From contig NZ_JAGPWC010000002.1 in assembly GCF_018119405.1 (NCBI RefSeq), forward strand, positions 79,536 to 143,535: DNA of 64,000 nt, read 5' to 3'. The notes under the pieces were generated by a model. That model searched no databases, had not been told where the DNA came from, and saw only the letters and a list, made by a program, of their open reading frames with translations. Numbering within the stretch: the stretch's first letter is position 1; each line of letters begins with the position of its first letter. The DNA is from Massilia sp. ST3. GTDB taxonomy: Bacteria; Pseudomonadota; Gammaproteobacteria; Burkholderiales; Burkholderiaceae_D. Made by a program: the position numbers and the translations under genes. Shown here piece after piece: positions 26,622 through 35,253 of the stretch.

Positions 26622-29444
26622 ATGGATTTGCTGAACGTGGCCACGCTCGCCTCCGGACTAAGCCAAGCGCACCGGCCGATCCGCCTGCGTCTTTCGCATC
26701 GAAACGCCGTCCTCGACAACGTTCTTCACATCGGGCATGTCGTCGGCCGTGAAGTGCTGTGCGGCGGTATGGAATACCGGTTGTTTTGCGTTTCCTCGCA
26801 AGCGAGCTTGCCTTTGAAGGAATTCATCGCCTTGCCTGTGGAGCTGCAGTTCGTAACCGACCGTGGTCGATTGCGCTCAGTGTGCGGCATCGTTGCAGAG
26901 GCGTCCGCTGGACAAAGTGATGGTGGCTTGGCTTCCTATCAGCTGGTCTTGCGTGACGCCTTGGCGTTGATGGAACAGCGCATCAACACGCGCGTCTTCC
27001 GTCACATGAACGAAGTCGATATTTCCGCCGCCCTGGTACGCGAATGGCGTTCGCTCAACCCCATCCTCGCGCAGGGATTCGAGCTCGATACCTCCGGCAT
27101 CAAGGCGGCCTATCCGGCTCGTGAATTCACCATGCAGTGCAACGAATCGGACTCCGCTTTCCTCCGGCGCTTATGGAAACGACAGGGGATTGCCTGGTTC
27201 AACCGCCCGGGCCGAGCGAGTGTCGGTAATGGCGGAGGTATGCCTGCCCACACACTGGTGCTGTTCGACGCGCCACTGTCGCTGGCCGAGAATGCCGCCG
27301 GCACGGTTCGCTTTCATCGCGATGCCGGCACCGAAGCCCGCGATGCCGTTTTCAACTGGAGTGCTGCTCGTTATCTGACCGCCGGAAGCGTCACCCGGCA
27401 AAGCTTCGATTATCGCCAGGGCGGGATGATGTTTGCGCAGTCGCCAACGACCATGCAACAAGGCGAATCAGGCGACCGATTCGCATCCAGCCTGGACGAT
27501 CACCGGATCGACGCGCCGCATATCGGTGACGATGGCGATGACTATCGCAGGCTGGGTGACCTGCATATACGACGCCGGGAATACGAGGCGAAGTGCTTCC
27601 GTGGCGAAAGCGGCGTGCGCGACCTGTGCGTCGGCGAGTGGTTCCGTCTTGACGGTCATCCGGATATCGATACCCACCCGGATGACGAGCACGAGTTTGT
27701 CGTGACGGAGCTGTCGCTGGTGGCGGAAGGGAGTCTTCCCAGGGATATCGACGAACGGGCACAGCGCCTGTTCGCCGCGAATGCCTGGCATCAGCACGGT
27801 ACCCGCTTTGCCCTGGAGCAGGCGAGCGGTGAGCGCGATGTCAAGTACACCAACCGCTTCGCATGTGTGCGGCGCGGAATCCCGATCGTACCCGCCTACG
27901 ATCCGAGCGTCGATCTGCCGCCCGTGCGCCTGCAGTCGGCGATTGTGGTCGGACCGCCGGGCGAGGAAGTCCACTGCGACGAACTCGGACGCATCAAGCT
28001 GCGGTTCCCCGGGACGCGCGAACAAGACCATCAGGGTGGAGCCGGCGCCAGCAATACCGACCGGGATTCTGCCTGGGTACGTGTCGCCTCGCACTGGGCC
28101 AGCGACCGCTGGGGAAACATCAGCCTGCCACGCGTCGGGGATGAGGTGCTGGTTGATTTCCTGGGAGGAGATCCGGACAAGCCCATCGTCGTGGGCCGTG
28201 TGTATGGTGGAGTGGCCGCCCCGCCCACGTTCAGCCACCGAGGGGAACTGCCGGGCAACCGCTTCCTCGCCGGCATCAAGAGCAAGGAAGTGCAGGGTGT
28301 GCGCCACAACCAGCTGCGGCTGGACGACACGCCCGGTCAGATCAGTGCGCAACTGGCGAGTGAACATGGGCATAGCCAACTGAACCTGGGTTGGCTAACG
28401 CACCCCAGGAGCGGCGGCGAAGGGGAGGCGCGCGGGGAGGGCGCCGAATTACGCAGCGATCAATCCGTCGTCGTACGCGCGGCGAAATTGATGTTGTTGA
28501 CGACGCAGGCGATGCTCGGGGCGACAGGCAAGCAACTGGAGCGTGAGCCATTGCAGGCGCTGCTGGAGGGGTCGCAGGCCTTGCTCAAGGAACTGGGTGA
28601 GTTCGCGGAACAGCACCAGGCGATGCCGGTCGACCTGGCGCCGCACGAGCAGTTGGCGCAGGACTTGAAGAATGCCGAGCAAGGCGGTTCGCCGCTGATC
28701 GCCCAGTATGCCGAGGGCGGATGCGTCAACGTGACGCCGAAGTCGATGGTCAGCTACAGCGGACGCCAGCAAAACATCCTGGCGCAGCAGCATATCCAGG
28801 CCGTGGCAGGTCAGCGTGTGAACATCCATGCAGGCAAAGGCGTGTCGCTGTTCGCGCATCAGGACGGCATGAAACACATTGCCCGTGCGGGCAAGCTGGA
28901 ACTCCAGGCGCAGCAGGACAGTATCGGCATCGCGGCCGACCGCGACGTCAGGATCAGCGCCAGCCAGGGCGAGGTCGTGATCGCGGCCCAGAAGAGCCTC
29001 ACGCTGTCCTGTGGCGGCGCCTATCTCAAGATCGCGGACGGCAAGATAGAACTCGGCTGCGGCGGCGAGTTTACCGTCAAGGCCGGCATGCACAAGTGGG
29101 CCGGGCCGGCCCGGCAAGACACGGAGCTGCCTTTCTTCCCGGCCGCGGAGCACACGAACTGGTTGAAACTCGATCTGGACGGTCATCACGGGGCGCCCAT
29201 GGCCGGTGTGCCCTACACCTTGTTTTTCGCAAACGGCCAGCAGAAGAAGGGCACGCTGGACGGCAACGGCATGGCCGAAGAGCGCAACCTGCCGGACACG
29301 ATTGACAAGGTGGTGTACCAGAATTCTCCAGCCGCCAAAGACGAGTCGCGGCCGACAGTCGGCGACCTGCTTTCCAAGCTCGAACCCCTGATAGCTCGAG
29401 AACCGCACATGGTGAATGCACCCCAGGATCGGGGAGGTGCATAG
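26622..29444 (+). CDS. vgrG: type VI secretion spike protein VgrG with C-terminal extension
   Basis: 940 residues from the ATG at 26622; an in-frame ATG at 26610 is also possible. Order: gp27-like N-terminus (RLSHRNAVLDNVLHIGHVVG; EWRSLNPILAQGFE; FTMQCNESDSAFLRRLWKRQGI), gp5 OB-fold (DELGRIKLRFPG; SAWVRVASHWASDRWG; GDEVLVDFLGGDPDKPIVVG), a DUF2345 needle with repeated hydrophobic turns (about 640-830), then a C-terminal extension (about 855-910; GAPMAGVPYTLFFANGQQ, KGTLDGNGMAEE) resembling a beta-sandwich cargo-docking domain. It forms the puncturing tip of the T6SS. No tss structural genes are present. Its stop overlaps the effector start by one base. Confidence 0.93.
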   Translation: MDLLNVATLASGLSQAHRPIRLRLSHRNAVLDNVLHIGHVVGREVLCGGMEYRLFCVSSQASLPLKEFIALPVELQFVTDRGRLRSVCGIVAEASAGQSDGGLASYQLVLRDALALMEQRINTRVFRHMNEVDISAALVREWRSLNPILAQGFELDTSGIKAAYPAREFTMQCNESDSAFLRRLWKRQGIAWFNRPGRASVGNGGGMPAHTLVLFDAPLSLAENAAGTVRFHRDAGTEARDAVFNWSAARYLTAGSVTRQSFDYRQGGMMFAQSPTTMQQGESGDRFASSLDDHRIDAPHIGDDGDDYRRLGDLHIRRREYEAKCFRGESGVRDLCVGEWFRLDGHPDIDTHPDDEHEFVVTELSLVAEGSLPRDIDERAQRLFAANAWHQHGTRFALEQASGERDVKYTNRFACVRRGIPIVPAYDPSVDLPPVRLQSAIVVGPPGEEVHCDELGRIKLRFPGTREQDHQGGAGASNTDRDSAWVRVASHWASDRWGNISLPRVGDEVLVDFLGGDPDKPIVVGRVYGGVAAPPTFSHRGELPGNRFLAGIKSKEVQGVRHNQLRLDDTPGQISAQLASEHGHSQLNLGWLTHPRSGGEGEARGEGAELRSDQSVVVRAAKLMLLTTQAMLGATGKQLEREPLQALLEGSQALLKELGEFAEQHQAMPVDLAPHEQLAQDLKNAEQGGSPLIAQYAEGGCVNVTPKSMVSYSGRQQNILAQQHIQAVAGQRVNIHAGKGVSLFAHQDGMKHIARAGKLELQAQQDSIGIAADRDVRISASQGEVVIAAQKSLTLSCGGAYLKIADGKIELGCGGEFTVKAGMHKWAGPARQDTELPFFPAAEHTNWLKLDLDGHHGAPMAGVPYTLFFANGQQKKGTLDGNGMAEERNLPDTIDKVVYQNSPAAKDESRPTVGDLLSKLEPLIAREPHMVNAPQDRGGA

Positions 29445-30997
29445 TGGAGGCCACCGACGATACGCTGGATGCGCTGAACGAAGTCCACGGACAGGAAAAG
29501 CCGGACGATGTCGGGCTTGGCGAGTGGATCTGGGGAGCGCTGCAGGGCGATTTCAATCCCGAGCGGTCAGCCGGGCAGATCGGATTCGACATGGTGGTGT
29601 CGCTGTTCCCGATTGTCGATACCGTGTGCGATCTGCGCGACCTCTGCGCGAATATCCGGCAGTACCGCAAGGATCCGTCCAACAAGGTCACCCTGTTCTT
29701 TATCGCGACAACGGCGGTCGGCTTCTTTCCGGAGATCGGCACCGTCGTCGAGAGCGCCTTGCGCCTGGTATGGGTGTACCTGAAGCCGCTCATCAAGCAT
29801 GCGGACGATATCACCAGCACGACCAAGCTGGCGGCTGCCGCCAACCGCGCCTGCGACGCCGCGCTGACGAAGATCACCGAGTTCCTGCAGCATAACCGCG
29901 TGGCGAAATGGACGACGGATGGGAAACTCCCGGATATCTACCAGTTCGTTGCGAAGACCATTCGCGAAGCAGCGGACAAGATGAATCCTGCAATGCTCGG
30001 GCGTCTGCTGAACGACAAGTGCAACGACCTCAAGGCCTTGTTGGACAAGATTCGACCAATTGTGCCGAGCACGATTCGCGAGCAGATCGACGACCTGTTG
30101 AAGTTTGTCGAGGCGAAGCGGCAGATCATGTGCAGCGCGATCCAGACGATTGCCCAGCCGGTGCGCACGGTGCTGAAGGTCATTGCCAAGAGACTGGATG
30201 ACAAGGCGTGGCAGGTGCAGACCTATCGAACGAACCGGGGGTGGATCGCGCCGATCTCCGAATCAGGATCGGCAAGGCTGATCAATGCGAAGCCGCCGAA
30301 ATGGGTGAAAAAGCAGTCCGGTAACCTGAAGTTTCCGCCGGAGAACCCAAACGATCTGGATATTCAAGCGCTAATCAAGGCTCATCCAAGTCACCCGCCG
30401 CTCCAACCCTGGACGATCGAAACGTTTTCGAGCGCGGGGGCTGGATTGCGGGCCGATGCGATCAAAGGACCTGCAAAACTTTACCGCATAGTCGATCCTT
30501 CGAACGAAGGAGCCGGCGTGTTTTGGATATCGGAAGCGGAATTCAAGGCCATCAAGAATCGGGATCAATGGCGTAGTCGATTTGCCGTTAAGCCCGAATG
30601 GAACCAGAATGGCTGGGTTGTGGAGTACGAAATCAAGGCTGGTGAGTCTCTGCCCGTCTGGCGGGGTCCTGCGGCTAGTCAGGAACTTAAAGGAACCGAC
30701 TATTGCTTGGAAGGTGGCGGCGAACAGATCGTATTCTTTCCGGGTAGCCGGGACGAGATGGTTCAGGCAATGCCGAGGATAAATCCGAACACCGGGATGC
30801 CGATTACCGATCATGCTAGCAATGTGGATCGCAGAGTCGAGTTTTCTGACCTGACCGGCGAGTTGGCTCCCACAAAACTACGCGCGCGAATTACAGATCC
30901 GCATATTAAGGGGCCGATCGAAACTGGGTGGGGAGCGACTGACTATACGCCGCAGGAGGCCCGCCGAATTTTGCTCACTGTACCAGCCGCACCGTAA
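29444..30997 (+). CDS. T6SS effector with unrecognised C-terminal toxin domain
   Basis: 517 residues from a GTG that shares one base with the vgrG stop, with GGGGAGG six bases upstream. Residues 1-110 form a pre-toxin module (LGEWIWGALQGDFNPERSAG, then two hydrophobic segments at 47-62 and 81-112) of the kind found in T6SS and polymorphic toxins. Residues 120-250 are helical. Residues 320-517 are the presumed toxin: LYRIVDP (346-352), WRSRFAV (376-382), EYEI (394-397) and GGGEQI (424-429). GC content drops in this part. The catalytic activity is not recognised; an ADP-ribosyltransferase-like fold is only a guess from the YR and GG-EQ motifs. Immunity genes follow directly. Confidence 0.75.
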   Translation: MEATDDTLDALNEVHGQEKPDDVGLGEWIWGALQGDFNPERSAGQIGFDMVVSLFPIVDTVCDLRDLCANIRQYRKDPSNKVTLFFIATTAVGFFPEIGTVVESALRLVWVYLKPLIKHADDITSTTKLAAAANRACDAALTKITEFLQHNRVAKWTTDGKLPDIYQFVAKTIREAADKMNPAMLGRLLNDKCNDLKALLDKIRPIVPSTIREQIDDLLKFVEAKRQIMCSAIQTIAQPVRTVLKVIAKRLDDKAWQVQTYRTNRGWIAPISESGSARLINAKPPKWVKKQSGNLKFPPENPNDLDIQALIKAHPSHPPLQPWTIETFSSAGAGLRADAIKGPAKLYRIVDPSNEGAGVFWISEAEFKAIKNRDQWRSRFAVKPEWNQNGWVVEYEIKAGESLPVWRGPAASQELKGTDYCLEGGGEQIVFFPGSRDEMVQAMPRINPNTGMPITDHASNVDRRVEFSDLTGELAPTKLRARITDPHIKGPIETGWGATDYTPQEARRILLTVPAAP

Positions 30998-31020
30998 CAT
31001 ATTCGACAAGGAAGAAAGAT

Positions 31021-32001
31021 ATGCGCCATCTAAACCTGGAAGCCGCTATCTGGAGTTTATTCACTTCGACAGAATTCTTCGAAGGGGCGGCACGAGAGTG
31101 CGACGTAACCGTGGAATGGTTCGGCCGGCTTGCGACCTCTCGTAAGGTGGCAAATTTCGGCAGGAACAATCAAATCTTCGATACATTTAAGACAATGGCT
31201 GCCGATTTTAGGCGCGGTGCAGAACTCGCCAAGTTCGGTGATTATCGATTTATATGGGATACCGCCCGTTGTGTTAGAGGTGACGTGCGCGGCATGATGG
31301 AACAACCGTTGCACAGCTGGATGGCCGAAGCTGAATACAAGGATTTTACGAACATTAGAGTTGGTCGATTGTCTGACTATGCCAGGCTGATCAAACAGGC
31401 ACTTGTCAATGCAATGGTAGGTGCAGAGAGTTTCTATAATTCCGATCCAGATTACGCTGATCGGAGAAATGATGATGATGCCTTCCCGGGAGACGAAATT
31501 GTCGGAGTTTATGAAAGAAGTTTCGGTTGGCACAAGGAGCCGCTATTCCGCAGCCTGCCTGATCCACTTCCGGAATATGTCATCGACAGGTCGATCGCGT
31601 GCCGAACTGGAGATGAGGTTCCGTGGACCGGTGTCTGGTATCCGGAAACCGGTCTCGAACAGCATAGTCTGACATTCGCGGTCAAGGAACTCCAAATGCA
31701 ACCTGTGTATCGGGTAATCAAAACAGTAGAGGAACGAAAGCGGGAAAACGAGGGACAAAGGTTTTCTAGACCAGAAACTATTGCCATTGCCACTGTATGG
31801 CATCCGGTCATTCCGTCCGCGCGTCAAGCTGTGACTGGAGAAGATCTGCGAGCGAAGGCGGGTGAGGCCTGTCCTAAAGCAGGAATCTGGCAGCCAATGG
31901 ATATAGACAAATTACCGCGGAGTTATCAAGCAGGTGAAAAAATGGCCAGCCTCGGATCTGCATATGGGCTAACCGTTTGGCGGTGGATCGCAGATTGCTA
32001 G
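31021..32001 (+). CDS. putative immunity protein (Imm71/Imm72-like)
   Basis: 326 residues starting 23 bases after the effector stop. The first two thirds are helical and acidic (AAIWSLFTSTEFFEGAARE; RNDDDAFPGDEIVGVYE), and the C-terminus has a Trp/Pro-rich tail (CRTGDEVPWTGVWYPETG; AGEACPKAGIWQP; GLTVWRWI). This arrangement resembles the Imm71/Imm72 immunity families. Its position after a T6SS effector supports a role in protecting the producer by binding the toxin domain. It is clearly more AT-rich than the flanking chromosome, a sign of transfer. A second, frameshifted copy follows. Confidence 0.65.
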   Translation: MRHLNLEAAIWSLFTSTEFFEGAARECDVTVEWFGRLATSRKVANFGRNNQIFDTFKTMAADFRRGAELAKFGDYRFIWDTARCVRGDVRGMMEQPLHSWMAEAEYKDFTNIRVGRLSDYARLIKQALVNAMVGAESFYNSDPDYADRRNDDDAFPGDEIVGVYERSFGWHKEPLFRSLPDPLPEYVIDRSIACRTGDEVPWTGVWYPETGLEQHSLTFAVKELQMQPVYRVIKTVEERKRENEGQRFSRPETIAIATVWHPVIPSARQAVTGEDLRAKAGEACPKAGIWQPMDIDKLPRSYQAGEKMASLGSAYGLTVWRWIADC

Positions 32002-32081
32002 AGTGGTGATGTAGGTGGTTAGACTTTGCGTTGGATTCACGATAAGTAAGCTTAATTGCAGCCGATAGGTACTTCGATATC

Positions 32082-33060
32082 ATGCGAAATTTAAGTCTGG
32101 AAGCGGCACTTTGGAATTGTTTTGCTTCGCCAGAGTTCTTCGATAGGGCCGCCAGCGAGTGTGAAGCAATCATGGAGTGGTTCGGTACACTCGCCGTTTC
32201 GAAGCAAGTTGCGAATATCGGCCGGAATAATCAGATCTATGACAAGTTCGCGAAACGGGCGCGCGAATTTCGACATGGCGCCGAGCTAGCGCGACTAGGC
32301 GACTACCAGCTAATATGGGATATTGCGGATTTAATTCGCGGTGATGTGCGCGGTATGATGGAGCAGCCGCTGCATGCTTGGATGACTGAAGCCGAATACC
32401 GAGAGTTCTCGGATGTCAAGATCAGCCGGCTACTGGCCTATTCCGATCTAATCAATCGCGCGCTCACAAATGCAATGGAAGGGGCAGAGAGTTTCTTTGA
32501 CTCAGACCCCGAGTTCGCCGAGCGACGAAACGATGATGATGCCTTTCCAGGCGATGAAATCGTTGAAGTGTATGAAGAAAGTTTCGAATGGTTTACGGAA
32601 GCGCTGCTAGACCGGCTTCCTGACCCACTGCCGGAATATGTGATCGATCGATCGGTCTCATGCCGCACTGGCAAGGAAGTGCCTTGGACTGGTGTCTGGT
32701 ATCCAGGCACAGGGCTCGAACACCACACTCTGGTATTCGCGGTCAAAGGGCTGAGGATGCAACCGGTGTATAGGTTCATCAAAACCGCCGAGCAACGAGA
32801 ATTTGAAAATAAGGACAAACATTCTTCATGCCGGAAACGCTTGCGCTTGCCACCATTTGGCATCCAGTTATCCCCTCTGGTCGTCAAGCGGTGCAGGGCG
32901 AAGAACTGCGGGCGAAGGCTGGCGAGACTTGCCCAAGAACGGGTGTCTGGCAACCAGTAGATCAATGGGCCGCGCCACGGTTCTATCGGGAGGAGAGCTG
33001 ATGACTGGTCTCGGACCTGCGGATGGATTCTCGATATGGCGTTGGCTCTCGGATCAGTGA
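32082..33060 (+). pseudogene. second immunity gene copy with two frameshifts
   Basis: The ORF from 32082 aligns with the preceding gene throughout (EAALWNCFASPEFFDRAASE; RNDDDAFPGDEIVEVYEESF; GKEVPWTGVWYPGTG), about 60% identical by eye. Compared with copy one, a base is missing at about 32813 (GGG to GG), shifting into the frame PETLALATIWHPVIPSGRQ. Another is missing at about 32992 (again GGG to GG), shifting into GELMTGLGPADGFSIWRWLSDQ. The intact product would be about 325 residues. As it stands the ORF ends in unrelated sequence at 32960. Either a decaying duplicate or two homopolymer errors. Confidence 0.7.
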
Positions 33061-33116
33061 GACTGGCGAATCACTGTCGAACATGCGGTACCTCACTCAT
33101 TGTCTTAAGGACCGAT

Positions 33117-33380
33117 ATGAAAGGTGTGATTCGACTCGGCGACTCGACCTCCCACGGCGGCAAAGTGATTGCCGCTTCCCCTACCGCGTTCGTCCACGGC
33201 GTTGCGGTAGCGCGGAAGGGAGATGCCTGCTTTTGTCCCGTCAACGGGCACTCGCCATGCACGATCGCCGAGGGCGATCCGCTGGTGCTTGTCGATGGCA
33301 TTCCAGTGGCCTTCCAAGGTCACAAGACCTCGTGCGGCGCGACGCTCATCTCGTCGGCGCCGACCACTGTCAAGGTATGA
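33117..33380 (+). CDS. PAAR-domain spike tip protein
   Basis: 87 residues from the ATG at 33117, with AAGGA six bases upstream. It is a stand-alone PAAR domain: VIRLGDSTSHGGKVIAASPT at the start, GVAVARKGDACFCP in the middle, and GHKTSCGATLISS at the end, with the His and Cys residues that hold the zinc. It caps the VgrG trimer and can recruit cargo. It closes the vgrG-effector-immunity module. Confidence 0.88.
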   Translation: MKGVIRLGDSTSHGGKVIAASPTAFVHGVAVARKGDACFCPVNGHSPCTIAEGDPLVLVDGIPVAFQGHKTSCGATLISSAPTTVKV

Positions 33381-33473
33381 CCTTTAGCCAGACAGAATCG
33401 CGCGCGGACCAGCGTCGAGCGTTAACTCTCGAATAACACTTCTCGATTTATACCTTTCCCTTCTCGGCGCTTT

Positions 33474-33487
33474 TTGATGCAGGTCAA
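33474..33487 (+). promoter_or_regulatory. FNR-like box upstream of aer
   Basis: TTGATGCAGGTCAA differs from the consensus at one fixed base (GTCAA for ATCAA). It ends 71 bases before the aer GTG start. Confidence 0.65.
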
Positions 33488-33558
33488 AAAAATTGTGAAT
33501 GCCGCTCAGTAGAATGCAAGCCTTGAATTTTGCTGTAAAGCAACACAAGGAGAGCGTC

Positions 33559-35190
33559 GTGCGCAATAACCAGCCGGTCACCGGTATCGAGTACCTGTTG
33601 AAGGAAGGCCAGTCCATCGTGTCGAAGACCGACACCAGGGGCCGTATCACCTACGTCAACCCGAGCTTTGTCGAAGTCAGCGGCTTCGACGCGTCCGAGC
33701 TGCTCGGCAAGGCCCACAACGTGGTGCGCCATCCGGACATGCCGCCGCAGGCCTTCGCCGACCTGTGGCGGACCCTGCAGGCGGGCGAGCCATGGACCGG
33801 CATGGTCAAGAACCGCCGCAAGAACGGCGACTTCTACTGGGTTGTGGCGAACGTGGTGCCGGTCAAGGAAGACGGCCAGCTCACCGGCTACATGTCGGTG
33901 CGCACCGCGCCGACGCGCGAGCAGGTGCGCGCCGCCGAAGAGCTCTACCGCAAGATCCGCAGCGGCGAAGCGCCCGAACTGGTAATCCTGCGCGGCCGGG
34001 CCGTCCGCGGCGGCTGGCGCCTGCGCCTGGCGGGCCTGCGCGAGCTGCCCCTGACCCGCCGCCTGGGGCTGATGATGTCGGCCCAGGCTGCGCTGATGGC
34101 CGGGCTGGGCGCGACCTCCGCCAGCACGCCCTGGCAAGTGCTGGCGGCCCTGGGCACCGTGGCCACCCTGGCGGCCTGGGCCGACCTGCACCGCAGCATC
34201 GCGCGTCCGCTGGGCGAAGCGACGGGCGCCGTCTACGCGCTGGCGGGCGGCGATCTCGCGACTGTTGTGGAAGCGGACGGCCGCGGCGAGATCGGGCGGC
34301 TGCAGCTGGCCCTGCGCCAGCTGAACATCAACCTGAAGGCCATCGTCGGCGACGTGCGCCGCAATGTCGGCTCGATCGAGCAGGCCACCCGCGCCATCGC
34401 CGCCGGCAACAGCGACCTGGCGGGCCGCACCGAGGCCCAGGCGGCAAGCCTGGAGCAGACCGCGGGCAGCCTGGGCCAGATCGCCGCGGCCGCAGGCCAT
34501 AACACCGACAACGCGGTGCGCGCCGACGCCCTGGTGGTGGGCGCCTCGGCCGTGGCCGAGCGCGGCGGCGACGCCATCAAGCGGGTGGGCGACACCATGG
34601 GCCTGATCAGCCAGTCCTCGGCCCGCATCGCCGACATCATCGGCCTGATCGACGGCATCGCCTTCCAGACCAATATCCTGGCCCTGAACGCGGCGGTGGA
34701 AGCGGCCCGCGCCGGCGAGCAGGGGCGCGGCTTCGCCGTGGTCGCGGGCGAGGTGCGCAGCCTGGCGCAGCGCTCGGCCGCCGCGGCCAAGGAAATCAAG
34801 GCCCTGATCGACACCTCCGGCCGGCACGTGGAGCAGGGCGACGCCCTGGTGGGCGACGCCGGCCAGACCATGCGCGAAGTGGTTGTCTCGGTGCGCGAAG
34901 CGGCCGACATCATGCACGCGATCACGGCCGCCAGCCGCGAGCAGGGCGAGGGCATCGCCCAGGTGAACGCCGCCATGGCCCAGCTGGACGCCATCACGCG
35001 CCAGAACGCCACCCTGGTGGAAGAGTCCGCCGCAGCCTCCGGCAACGTGGCCGAGGAGGCGGCGCAGCTGGTGCAAGCCCTGTCGGTTTTCCAGTTCAGC
35101 GGGGGGCGGAAGAGCCCGGCGGCCGGGGCCGCAAGGCGAACTCGGCCATATTTGATGCAAGTCAAGGATTTGGCCGAGGCAGATCAATAA
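33559..35190 (+). CDS. aer: Aer-type PAS methyl-accepting chemotaxis protein
   Basis: 543 residues from the GTG at 33559, chosen for AAGGAG six bases upstream; the open frame starts at 33499. The N-terminal PAS domain (about 5-120) has the Aer pattern: [44 protein letters not shown] and [17 protein letters not shown]. It is followed by a hydrophobic segment (about 172-205), a HAMP and the MCP signalling hairpin ([36 protein letters not shown]). Aer senses redox state through FAD and steers cells in oxygen gradients. A FNR-like site upstream and hemN downstream tie it to microaerobic growth. Confidence 0.92.
   Translation: MRNNQPVTGIEYLLKEGQSIVSKTDTRGRITYVNPSFVEVSGFDASELLGKAHNVVRHPDMPPQAFADLWRTLQAGEPWTGMVKNRRKNGDFYWVVANVVPVKEDGQLTGYMSVRTAPTREQVRAAEELYRKIRSGEAPELVILRGRAVRGGWRLRLAGLRELPLTRRLGLMMSAQAALMAGLGATSASTPWQVLAALGTVATLAAWADLHRSIARPLGEATGAVYALAGGDLATVVEADGRGEIGRLQLALRQLNINLKAIVGDVRRNVGSIEQATRAIAAGNSDLAGRTEAQAASLEQTAGSLGQIAAAAGHNTDNAVRADALVVGASAVAERGGDAIKRVGDTMGLISQSSARIADIIGLIDGIAFQTNILALNAAVEAARAGEQGRGFAVVAGEVRSLAQRSAAAAKEIKALIDTSGRHVEQGDALVGDAGQTMREVVVSVREAADIMHAITAASREQGEGIAQVNAAMAQLDAITRQNATLVEESAAASGNVAEEAAQLVQALSVFQFSGGRKSPAAGAARRTRPYLMQVKDLAEADQ
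35152..35165 (+). promoter_or_regulatory. FNR-like box for hemN inside the 3' end of aer
   Basis: TTGATGCAAGTCAA has one mismatch to the FNR consensus. It lies within the last codons of aer (reading LMQVK) and ends 88 bases before the hemN ATG, so hemN probably has its own promoter. Confidence 0.65.
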
Positions 35191-35253
35191 ACTGAAAGCT
35201 CATCGTGTCGCTTTGCATTTCCGCAAAGCGGCCAGCAGCTGGAGTTCATTGTC

